Shown here in pieces: positions 49,801-57,469 of a stretch of DNA of 64,000 bases. The stretch is taken from positions 56,765-120,764 of the forward strand of contig JAJDUP010000034.1 in NCBI GenBank assembly GCA_022826565.1, written 5' to 3'. Each line of letters opens with the position of its first letter. The stretch's first letter is position 1. The notes under the pieces are model-generated. The model searched no databases. It saw only the letters and a program-made list of their open reading frames with translations, and was not told the origin of the DNA. A program made the translations under genes and the position numbers. This stretch comes from Gemmatimonadota bacterium (GTDB lineage Bacteria > Gemmatimonadota > Gemmatimonadetes > Longimicrobiales > Gaopeijiaceae).

Positions 49801-50981
49801 TGATCGAGATCGACCCGGAGGGTAGGCTCGATACGGACTTGGAGGTTACGCGCCGGATCCCGGAAACGGGAAGGCTTGAGGTCGAGGTGCGAGCGATGCC
49901 GCTGTTCGACATCACCTTCATCCCCTTCCTGTGGGAGGCGAATCCGGACTCCACGGTGATCGGACTGACCTCCGGCATGGAGGCCGATCCCACGGGCCAC
50001 CCAATGCTCGGTCCCACGCGGACGCTTCTCCCAGTGGGAGATCTCACGGTTGCGGCCCACGCTCCCGTCATGAGCACCAGCAACGAAGCGAGCAAACTGA
50101 TCGGGCAGGTTCAGGCGATCCGCGCCATCGAGGGTGGAAGCGGATACTACATGGGCCTGTTGTCGGGAGAGTTTTCGGGTGCGGCGGGCATCGGCAATCT
50201 AGGCCGGAGGACCGCATACTCGGTCACCAGTTCCTCGGTCATCGCGCACGAGTTCGGACACAACATGCTGCTCTCTCATACGCCGTGCGGCAGACCGGCG
50301 GGCGTGGATCCCGCGTATCCGTACGCCGAAGCCTCGCCCGGCATCTGGGGGTATGACTTCAGCGAGGGCGGACGGCTGATCCCTCCGACCGAGTACAAGG
50401 ACCTGATGTCCTACTGCTCGCCCTACTGGGTCAGCGACTTCAGTTTCGACAAGGCGCTCCGCCACCGGCTGCAAAGCGAGGGCCTGCTCGACGCAACGGC
50501 GGCCGCGCGGCCCGTCACCTCGCTCCTGATATGGGGCGGCGTGGACTCCCTTTCAATGCCGTTCCTCGAACCCGCGTTCGTGATCCGCGCTCCACCCGCA
50601 ATGCCCGAAACGGTCGGCAGCCACCAGATCACGGGGCGCTCGCGCGATGGCGACCAACTCTTTTCCCTGAGCTTCGCCATGCCCCGGGCGGAGGACGGCG
50701 ACGGGGGTTCGAGCTTTGCCTTCGCGGTGCCCGCGCCGGCTGCGTGGGCCGAGGACTTGGCCAGCATCACCCTGTCGGGACCGGGCGGTTCGTTCACCCT
50801 CGACGCGGGCCACGACAGGCCCATGGCCATCCTGCGAGACCGGACCACCGGACAAGTCACCGGCTTTCTCCGAGACGCGCGGGTGGCGGTTGCCGCGATG
50901 GACGCCGGCGCCGGGGCCGGACCTGCTAACCTTGTGCTCTTCAGTCGAGGGATCCCCGATCCAGAGGCTTGGAGACGTTGA
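46863..50981 (+). CDS. Large lipoprotein: two BIG2 Ig-like domains + leucine-rich repeats + zinc metallopeptidase domain
   Basis: 'LLAVVALWACS' lipobox; two near-identical Ig-like units; LRRs 'LPPEIGDLARLRSLALTNNAEMSGPLPASL'; 'VIAHEFGHNMLLSHTPCG' (HExxHxxxxxH). Confidence 0.88.
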   Translation: MLEDMDAHDPHSLGSTPSRRRTRGALLAVVALWACSDGSTSPTDSPDPRLSPASVVVSPSELTLTALGDTATLTATVYDAADNVVADAEVTWASSEPDVATVAADGLVAAVGNGSTPITATAGSVLGSATATVDQAPASVVVSPGELTFSALGDTATLAATVYDAAGNVVADAEVTWASSEPDVATVAADGLVAAVGNGTAHVTATSGSIGAQATLRVQSRSEDADREALVALYEATDGDNWTDNTNWLSDRPLGEWHGVETDVQGRVTGLRFRNNNLAGFLPSELGDLANLTELTIYDFNHGSLLPAPIPPELGNLANLRELALAGTGLTGTIPAELGKLENLTNLALWVNNFSGSIPPELGNLTKLTHLDLIDTDLVGIVPPELIGLPLSYFAWDSYEGLCMPGTPAFADWVAGIEVHRGNDYCNAPDLAVLDSLYWQAGGPGWTSSAGWFEGEVPVLGRWHGVSAEDSLGRVTGIDLAGNGLSGELPLGLGDLGQLTALRLGDNPGLSGFLPHTMPRLSALREFRYSGTDLCVPTEAFIRRWLDALEVHEGTGMDCEPTPDREVLRKLYDAMGGERWFDTGNWFTDAPLREWHGVDADGQGRVVGLDLSHNGLVGTFPPDIVGLGALVSLSLSGNDLSGGPIPPELGGLVNLEFLDLAGIRVTGTIPAELGDLTRLRELDMSGNKLSGGIPDALADIATLAHLDLADNVLNGSIPARLAELSGLRQLHLEGNGLSGPLPPEIGGLPELRVLDLSGNAISESIPAAFGNFAKLEYLNLSYNELSGPVPPELARIAGLTELFLGGNRLSGPLPPEIGDLARLRSLALTNNAEMSGPLPASLINLGELSHLHATGTGLCAPPDEALLAWLNALLIRRVRRCDSDPAPAYLTQAAQSLDLPIALVAGEEALMRVFPTATRANSERIPPVRAAFYLNGSFVHSVDIPDKPGPIPTEVDEGSLARSANAPVPAEIVQPGLELVIEIDPEGRLDTDLEVTRRIPETGRLEVEVRAMPLFDITFIPFLWEANPDSTVIGLTSGMEADPTGHPMLGPTRTLLPVGDLTVAAHAPVMSTSNEASKLIGQVQAIRAIEGGSGYYMGLLSGEFSGAAGIGNLGRRTAYSVTSSSVIAHEFGHNMLLSHTPCGRPAGVDPAYPYAEASPGIWGYDFSEGGRLIPPTEYKDLMSYCSPYWVSDFSFDKALRHRLQSEGLLDATAAARPVTSLLIWGGVDSLSMPFLEPAFVIRAPPAMPETVGSHQITGRSRDGDQLFSLSFAMPRAEDGDGGSSFAFAVPAPAAWAEDLASITLSGPGGSFTLDAGHDRPMAILRDRTTGQVTGFLRDARVAVAAMDAGAGAGPANLVLFSRGIPDPEAWRR
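47021..47470 (+). repeat. Two tandem units of an Ig-like module, period 255 bp
   Basis: 'acatgggcaagctccgaacccgacgttgccacggtcgccgcggacgg' (47 bp) identical in both units; unit starts (ctcggtggtgg / ctcggtcgtgg) at 47021 and 47276. Confidence 0.85.
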
Positions 50982-51013
50982 GGGACCGCCCGCGCGACAG
51001 ACCAATCGGGATC

Positions 51014-51997
51014 CTACATTTCGATTGCGGCGCGCCCGACGGCGTCCCACAAAGCCAACGGCGTCGAGTGCCTCCCAGTGCCATCGCGTTCGGCCATGAG
51101 GGCCGGCCTTGTGCTGCGGAATCCCCGGATGTAGGAGCCGGAGAAGTTGACGGGGGTGGCCCGTCCTGCGATGTCGATGCTCGTGGTGGTGGAGGTGCGG
51201 TCAAAGCGCGCATCCACTGGATAGTTGCTGATGCTGATGGTGTGCGTACCGGCTCCCACGTCATCGAACCTGAACGCGCCGGCTCGGGTCGTGGTGGTTG
51301 CGATCCGGCCGTCCAGGACGACGGTTACGCCGTCGGCTCCCCGTCCCCCGATCAGCACGTGTCCCACGATGGCGTTCGCGGGCATCGGTAGCGGGGAGTT
51401 GTCGGTGCGCCCGGTCGCGGCGCACAGCAGAGCCGTGAGCAACAGCAGCAACGAAGCGACCATGATCGTGTACGCTGCGTACCCCTTCCTTCGAGTTCGC
51501 CTATGGTAAGGAGTCATCCGGTACACGTCCCTGAGGAATGTTCCGGCGCGAACGCGGGGCGACAGCGGTCGGTCTTCGTTCGACCGTACGAAGGATGCGG
51601 AGCCACCGGTCATCACCGCGAAGATCCTCGATCCCCTTCGCATGCAGGTCGCCGAGCGGTATTCGCCGCTCCGCACGGCCATCTCGATGCGCTGGGCGAA
51701 CTGCGCCACCAACCGTGACCCGTCACGGGAGTCCATCGCCCAAGTCATCTCGCGCGGGCCATTCGCTGCGGCGGATCGTCCATTCGCGGCGATCCGCCTG
51801 ACAGCGACACCGCTCCCCGTGCCTTTGGCGCTCGGGTCGATGCACAGCAACTCGCTTTCTCCGAGCACGGACAGATGATAAAGGATGCGCCGCCAGGGCA
51901 TGGGCCGGACCGTCGCGCCGGGACCGATCATGTAACCTTGCGCGGCCCAACGCAGAGTTTCCACGATGGCTTCGTAGCTTGGGATCTCCGGCTGCAT
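51014..51997 (-). CDS. Membrane protein: unknown N-terminal region, single TM, C-terminal CarboxypepD_reg-like domain
   Basis: TM 'AAYTIMVASLLLLLTALLCAA'; 'IVGHVLIGGRGADGVTVVLDGRIATTTTRAGAFRFDDVGAGTHTISISNYP'. Confidence 0.6.
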   Translation of the reverse strand: MQPEIPSYEAIVETLRWAAQGYMIGPGATVRPMPWRRILYHLSVLGESELLCIDPSAKGTGSGVAVRRIAANGRSAAANGPREMTWAMDSRDGSRLVAQFAQRIEMAVRSGEYRSATCMRRGSRIFAVMTGGSASFVRSNEDRPLSPRVRAGTFLRDVYRMTPYHRRTRRKGYAAYTIMVASLLLLLTALLCAATGRTDNSPLPMPANAIVGHVLIGGRGADGVTVVLDGRIATTTTRAGAFRFDDVGAGTHTISISNYPVDARFDRTSTTTSIDIAGRATPVNFSGSYIRGFRSTRPALMAERDGTGRHSTPLALWDAVGRAAIEM

Positions 51998-52089
51998 GGT
52001 TCCCGACTCCTTGCCTCGGGTTACACGCCCCCGATCATTCGCTTTCGGGGCACCCCACGATCAATTATGCAGAATCACGCCTACGGGCC

Positions 52090-52157
52090 TTGAGAGGAGA
52101 ATTCCGCGAATTACGGGGGGAGAAACCCCGCAACCGTCTTGAGGGGAGTTTCCCGTC
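52090..52157. promoter_or_regulatory. Repeated TTGA-GGGAG-TTCC element upstream of the 51014-51997 gene (two copies plus a palindrome)
   Basis: ttgagaggagaattccgcg (52090), ggggagaaacccc, ttgaggggagtttcccg (52139); similar array at 57299. Confidence 0.45.
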
Positions 52158-52203
52158 ATGATGTGGGAGGTCCGGGGAAAGCCAGCGGGATTGCGGGGTC
52201 CCG

Positions 52204-52860
52204 CTACTGCTCCGTTTCGCTCCGGAGGAGCCCGCTTTCCAGTGCGAAGCGCACGATGTCGCGCCGGTGCTTGAGGCCCAGCTTCGACTTGGCGCGGGCG
52301 ATGTAACCCTCTACGGTTTTGCGGCTGAGGCTCAGCTCACGGCCCGTCTCTGCGGCGGAGAATCCCCGCGCGGTCAACTCGATCACGGTCCGCTCGCGAT
52401 CCGAGAGCGCCTCCGGCTTCGGTTCGCCGCCCGCGCCGCGTTGTTGCGCCGTCCGACGTGCGATGAGTGCGGCCGCGCGTCTCGGCAAAAAGGAGTGTCC
52501 CCGCACCACCGCCTCGATGGCTCCCATGAGATCGATATCGGCGGTCGACTTGTTCAGAAAGCCATCCGCGCCGGCGTCAAGCGCCGGTAGCAGGAAATCG
52601 TCCTCATCGTGGATCGTGAGAACCAGAACCTTCGTTTCAAGCCCGAGTTCGGTGATGCGCCGGGTCGCCTGGATTCCGTCCATGCCTGGCATCGCCAAGT
52701 CCATGACGACGATGTCCGGCTCCAGGATTTGGGCCTTTGTCACCGCCTCCTCGCCCGACGACGCCTCCCCCACGACCTCTGCGGTTCCAGACGCTTCGAG
52801 CAATGCCCTGAGGCCGGCGCGCACCACCGCGTGGTCATCGACGAGGAGCGCCCTCACCAT
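52204..52860 (-). CDS. NarL/FixJ-type response regulator with LuxR-type HTH
   Basis: 'VRALLVDDHAVVRAGLRALLE', 'DIVVMDLAMPGMDGI', 'LSDRERTVIELTARGFSAAETGRELSLSRKTVEGYIARAKSKLGLKHRRDIVRFAL'. Confidence 0.95.
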   Translation of the reverse strand: MVRALLVDDHAVVRAGLRALLEASGTAEVVGEASSGEEAVTKAQILEPDIVVMDLAMPGMDGIQATRRITELGLETKVLVLTIHDEDDFLLPALDAGADGFLNKSTADIDLMGAIEAVVRGHSFLPRRAAALIARRTAQQRGAGGEPKPEALSDRERTVIELTARGFSAAETGRELSLSRKTVEGYIARAKSKLGLKHRRDIVRFALESGLLRSETEQ

Positions 52861-52875
52861 TCGTTCGGCGGTCCC

Positions 52876-53993
52876 TCAGCCGCCTTGTCCGCCCGCACTC
52901 TGCGCGGGAACGGAGGCGCGGATCGTTGTTCCTCCGCCCAGTGAGGTCTGCACGATGACGGTGCCCCCGACGAGCGCGGCCCTCTCGCGCATCCCGGCCA
53001 GGCCTACGCAGCCTTCGCCCGGCAGCCGTTCCGCGTCGGGCAGATCGAACCCGCATCCCTCGTCTCGGATGGTGGCGTGACCGTTCCGTTCGCCGACTCG
53101 AATGTGACGGTCGCCTCGTTCACCCCCGCGTGCCTCACCGCGTTGCCCACCGCCTCCTGCACGATCCGGTACAGCGCGAGCGTGGCAACCTCGTCCAACT
53201 CGCCGCCCACCCGGTCCATGTTGGCGAGCACCGTGAACCCGTACACGTCCTTGATGTCGCGAAAGACGGAGCCGAGGGCGGAGGAAAGCCCGCCGTGGTC
53301 CAGCTCCGGTGGCAGGAGTCCCCGGATCATCCGCTTCACGCCAAGGATCGTGCCTCGAATGTCTTCGGCGATCCGCGCCCGCGCGCACTCCCTCTCCCCG
53401 TCGTCCTTTTCGTCGGCCAGAAGCTTCACCCGGATCTTCAGCGCCACGAGGTTCTGGAGAAACTCGTCGTGCAGTTCGCGCGAAAGATGCTTCCGTTCCT
53501 GTTCGGCCGCCGCGACCATCAAGCCCGACAGGCGCCGCATCCGCCTCCAGGCGGAAATGTCGCGGACCGCGCAGATCACGTGTTCACGACCCGGCCCCAG
53601 TTGTGACGGGCTCAGGCTGATCTCGACCGGGATCGTCGTGCCGTCCTTGCGCAGGGCTTCGAGTTCGAGACCCTCGCCCATGGGGCGGGGTTCCGGCGCC
53701 TCGCCGTAACGTCGGCGATGCCGACGATGCCGACCGCGGCTGGCGGCGGGTACCAGACGTTCGACTTTGGTGCCCTCCAGTTCCTCCCGACTCCATCCGA
53801 ACATCGCGACGGCCTGCCGGTTCAGGTCGCGGATCACACCGTCCGCATCCACGACGAGCATCGCGTCCGGCGAAGCGTCGAACACGGCGGTGTAGTCTCT
53901 TCGCTTGAGCACTTCCGGCTCCGTCCTTTCGTTCGGGCGGGCCGGGTCGCCGTGACCGCGACATGTGTTCCGCACCGGCCCGCTCTCACCCAC
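52876..53993 (-). pseudogene. PAS-domain sensor histidine kinase (HisKA_3 / HATPase_c), frameshifted inside the ATPase domain
   Basis: Frame 1 'FDASPDAMLVVDADGVIRDLNRQAVAMFGWSREEL...EQERKHLSRELHDEFLQNLVALKIRVK...ALYRIVQEAVGNAVRHAGVNEATVTFESANGTVT'; continuation in frame 2 'ATIRDEGCGFDLPDAERLPGEGCVGLAGMRERAALVGGTVIVQTSLGGGTTIRASVP'. Confidence 0.8.
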
Positions 53994-54000
53994 TAGAACC

Positions 54001-55530
54001 TATGGAAGGGCCGGCCCCTCCCGGTATTACCGTGGGTTAGCGCCCCGGTGGTCGGAGGTGCCAGAGCCACATGCGACGTGAGGAGTCGCAACCGGAAAAG
54101 GAGACCGACCCAATGAAGAACAAGACCAAGGTGTACGTCGGGATGGATGTCCACAAGGACAGCGTGATGATCGCTGTGCTTCCGGAGGGAGCAGCGGAGC
54201 CGACGTTGGTGAAGCGGCTGTCGCATGATCCGCGGGGGATCAGGCGGTTGTTGGACCGCTTGGCCCGGGAGCACGAGGTTCGCGCCTGTTACGAGGCGAG
54301 CGGCGCGGGCTATGTGCTGGAGCGGAAGATCCGGAGCTGGGGCCACGAGTGCGAGATCGTGGCCCCGTCGCTGATTCCGCGGCGGCCGGGCGAGCGGCGC
54401 AAGCATGATCGCAAGGACGCCGAGGAGCTGGCGAGGCTGTACCGGGCTGGGGAGCTGGTGACCGTCCGCGTGCCGACAGAGCGGGAGGAGCGGGTTCGGG
54501 ATCTCGTGCGCTGCCGGGAAGTGTTTCAGCGAGAGGCGCTGCGGTCGCGCCACTACATCCTCAAGTTCCTCGCGCGCCGCGGCCTGGTGTACCGTGAAGG
54601 CCAGAACTGGACGGGGAAGCACTTCACGTGGCTGCGGGCGATCCAGCGTGACGCGGTGCTGGAGACGGAAGATCGGGTGGCCTTTGGCGAGTATCTGGCG
54701 ATGCTCGAGTACAAGCTGGACCGCCGCGACGAACTGGACCGGCGGATCGAGGCGCTGGCGCTGGAGCCGTCCTACCAGGAAGCGATCGGCCGCTTGTGCT
54801 GCCTCAAGGGGATCTCGACCCATGCGGCGATGGTGCTGCTCACCGAGATCGGGGACTTCCGGCGCTTTGAGAATCCCGGCAAGCTGATGGCCTACGTCGG
54901 GCTGGTGCCGAGCGAGCACTCGAGCGGAGGGACCCGGCGCCAAGGCTCGATCACCAAGGCGGGCAACAGCCGGGTCCGACATGTGCTGGTCCAGGCGGCG
55001 TGGAGCTATCGGTTCCCGCCTCGGCGAGGAGCCGTGCTGAAGCGCCGGCAGGAGGGCCAACCACCGGACGCCGTCGCTCACAGCTGGAAGGCGCAGCACC
55101 GGCTGCACAAGGTGTTCAAGCGGCTGGCGTTCAGGAAGAACAACCAGATCGCGGCGGTAGCGGCGGCTCGCGAACTGGCCGGCTTCGTGTGGGCGCTCAT
55201 GCAGGAGAGCCCCGCGGGGACCGAACCAGAGCGTCGCGCCGCCTGAGAGGCATAGACGAGGAACGAATCCCAGATGCTGAGAGAGGGAGGTCGTCCGAGG
55301 CACGGCAGGAGAATGCTCGAGACTGCTATGTGGCCGGGACCGGCAACGGCTCCGAGACCCACGCCAACTAGATCGAGCCAGCTCCCGACGAATCCGAATT
55401 CTTGCCGCTCTGGCTCCAGCCAACCGGCGCATATCAGGAAGATTCACCGTCGAAGCGAACCTCGGGCAACCTCTCCCTCGGCTCACCCACAACATGCAAA
55501 ACACCCCACTTGACAGATGGCCCTTCCATA
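54001..55530 (+). mobile_element. IS110-family insertion sequence (IS1111-like features)
   Basis: Transposase ORF plus perfect 12-bp inverted repeat: tatggaagggcc at 54001-54012 and ggcccttccata at 55519-55530. Confidence 0.8.
54113..55246 (+). CDS. IS110-family transposase
   Basis: 'YVGMDVHKDSVMIAVLPEG', 'CYEASGAGYVLER', 'DRKDAEELARLYRAGEL', 'KGISTHAAMVLLTEIGDFRRFENPGKLMAYVGLVPSEHSSGGTRRQGSITKAGNSRVRHVLVQAAW'; aaaaggag RBS. Confidence 0.95.
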   Translation: MKNKTKVYVGMDVHKDSVMIAVLPEGAAEPTLVKRLSHDPRGIRRLLDRLAREHEVRACYEASGAGYVLERKIRSWGHECEIVAPSLIPRRPGERRKHDRKDAEELARLYRAGELVTVRVPTEREERVRDLVRCREVFQREALRSRHYILKFLARRGLVYREGQNWTGKHFTWLRAIQRDAVLETEDRVAFGEYLAMLEYKLDRRDELDRRIEALALEPSYQEAIGRLCCLKGISTHAAMVLLTEIGDFRRFENPGKLMAYVGLVPSEHSSGGTRRQGSITKAGNSRVRHVLVQAAWSYRFPPRRGAVLKRRQEGQPPDAVAHSWKAQHRLHKVFKRLAFRKNNQIAAVAAARELAGFVWALMQESPAGTEPERRAA

Positions 55531-55576
55531 TCAGATGCGCCCGGCCGTGGATTGTCAATGGGAACCCGGACTCTCA

Positions 55577-55825
55577 TCAGATCAGCCCGGCTCGCCTAAG
55601 CCGGTCCAGCGGGTCCCCGTCGCCGTCGTTTCGCGCCGGGGACAGGGCAATGCGAAGAGCCTGCGCCGCCCGAGCGCCCTTGCCTTCAAATCGACGACCG
55701 ATGCCCGTTGACAGCCGTCGTGGAACAAAGCGCCTCAAGATGTGGCTCATCGGTACGCTTCCGCCGCCAGAGTGCCTTGTGCCGTTGGTGGCGACCGCGC
55801 CGAGCCCAGTAGCTGTTCCGTTCAT
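55577..55825 (-). CDS. Small 82-aa protein overlapping the 3' end of the transglycosylase ORF, hypothetical
   Basis: Purine-rich gaaaggaagga upstream of ATG; 'MNGTATGLGAVATNGTRHSGGGSVPMSHILRRFVPRRLSTGIGRRFEGKGARAAQALRIALSPARNDGDGDPLDRLRRAGLI'. Confidence 0.45.
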   Translation of the reverse strand: MNGTATGLGAVATNGTRHSGGGSVPMSHILRRFVPRRLSTGIGRRFEGKGARAAQALRIALSPARNDGDGDPLDRLRRAGLI

Positions 55826-57173
55826 GGAGATTCCTTCCTTTCGTCGTTCCTCTTTTGAATCCGGCACTCGGACAAAGAACCGGGTGTGGGCGGAGAGTAG
55901 GATTTGTGTAGCTCGAGGAGGTGAAAGCAGCGGCGGCCTTCAACGGGATTGGATCCCTGTAAACCGGGTTGAGGTTGGGGTGCGCTACGATGCGGGAATG
56001 GCCGCCTACCGCCCCTGCGCCGCCGCGGGGAATCACCAGAACGGTCCCGATCTGCATGCGCCGAGGCTCCACGTCCGGATTGGCTGTGCGCAAAGCGTTC
56101 AGCGGAACACCGTACCGTCGTGCAATGCGCACCAAGGTTTCCCCCGGGGCGACGGTGTGTTCACGAAGCGTGGAGCGCTTCCCGACCGGGATTGTCGCGA
56201 GGCGGGCGAGAAACCTGTCGCCCGCGCCGATGGGGACCCGCAACCGTGTCCACCTGCCCGCCGGAACCAGGCCAATGCGAAGGTGTGGGTTTAGGGTCCT
56301 GATTTCGTCTTCGGTGATGCCCGCGGCTTCGGCGAGGACATCCGCCGACGCCGCCCCCTCTACACGGACAACATCGAAGCGCTCCGGCGGATCCTTTTCG
56401 GATGCGGCACGCCCAATGACCGAGAGGTCACCAGCCAGACGAACTTTCGCGAGGAATTTGGGAACGAAGTCCCGAGTCTCCTTGGGCAGCCAGTCGCGGA
56501 TATGGCCAAACAGGGCGTCGTTGCGGGGCCGGCCTCCACCGTGCCACCGGATCGCCCGCTCGATCCGAGTCGGCCCCCCGTTGTAGGCCGCCAGAGCGAG
56601 AGACCAGCACTGGAACCGGTCATGGAGAGCAACCAGGTAGTCCAGCGCAACCTGGGTGGCCGCGTACACATCGAAGCGCTCGTCCACGAGCGCGTTGACC
56701 TCGAGTCCGAGCCACCGTGCAGTCTCGGGCATTAGCTGCCAGAGCCCGACAGCCCCCATCTGTGAAACCGCCAAGTGGTTGTAGTCGGACTCGATGAGGG
56801 GGAGGTAGCGGAGCGAGGGTGGCAGGTGCCGCGCCGCCAGTTCGGCGTCGATGTAGTCCTCGTACCTGCCCATTCGTTTCAGGCCGCGGTGCACCGCACC
56901 CCGCCCTTGGGTCCTCCAGCGCTTCAGCCATCGGGCGACCTCCTCCTCGACCGCCGCGTCACCCAACACTGGCGACCTGATCTCAACGTGGGCGTTGCAA
57001 GAACTGCCGTCCCAACCACCGCAGGTCCGCTCGGTCCGCGACACGCGATCATCGCTCCCGCGAAGGGCGCTGGCCATGACGGAATCCGTGTCATGGACGT
57101 TCATCTTGACGGGCATTAGGGCCAGAAACACGATGGTGATGGCGAAGACGAATCGGGTCAGCCACTTGTCCAT
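55686..57173 (-). CDS. Membrane-bound lytic murein transglycosylase (MltD-like) with LysM; start chosen at MDKWLTRF
   Basis: 'LPPSLRYLPLIESDYNHLAVSQMGAVGLWQLMPETARWLGL', 'LALAAYNGGPTRI', LysM 'HTVAPGETLVRIARRYGVPLNALRTANPDVEPRRMQIGTVLVIP'. Confidence 0.9.
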   Translation of the reverse strand: MDKWLTRFVFAITIVFLALMPVKMNVHDTDSVMASALRGSDDRVSRTERTCGGWDGSSCNAHVEIRSPVLGDAAVEEEVARWLKRWRTQGRGAVHRGLKRMGRYEDYIDAELAARHLPPSLRYLPLIESDYNHLAVSQMGAVGLWQLMPETARWLGLEVNALVDERFDVYAATQVALDYLVALHDRFQCWSLALAAYNGGPTRIERAIRWHGGGRPRNDALFGHIRDWLPKETRDFVPKFLAKVRLAGDLSVIGRAASEKDPPERFDVVRVEGAASADVLAEAAGITEDEIRTLNPHLRIGLVPAGRWTRLRVPIGAGDRFLARLATIPVGKRSTLREHTVAPGETLVRIARRYGVPLNALRTANPDVEPRRMQIGTVLVIPRGGAGAVGGHSRIVAHPNLNPVYRDPIPLKAAAAFTSSSYTNPTLRPHPVLCPSAGFKRGTTKGRNLHERNSYWARRGRHQRHKALWRRKRTDEPHLEALCSTTAVNGHRSSI

Positions 57174-57298
57174 TTGCGAACCCCTCCCGGATGATGTGGT
57201 CGGTGCCCCCGCAAGCGGTTTTTTGCATGCGACACGACGGGTGTCGTCCAATGATAGGCGACGCGCATCGGCGCTCCGAGAGGAAGAACCCGTGACTT

Positions 57299-57350
57299 TT
57301 GACGGGAGATTTCCGCGAGCGTCGTGCGGGGAGAATCCCCTCAGAACCGT
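57299..57350. promoter_or_regulatory. TTGA-GGGAG-TTCC element upstream of the transglycosylase gene
   Basis: ttgacgggagatttccgcgagcgtcgtgcggggagaatcccctcagaaccgt, collinear with 52090-52137. Confidence 0.45.
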
Positions 57351-57469
57351 GGTGCAGCGTCGGGGCAGGCGGTCCCGGAAGCCCATCGAACATTGGTGCT
57401 CAGCGCGTGCCTTCGCCTGTCGGTCGGCTCGTCTTTTCCCGGGTGGCGGCGTCGCGGCGGCTGGCTTTC

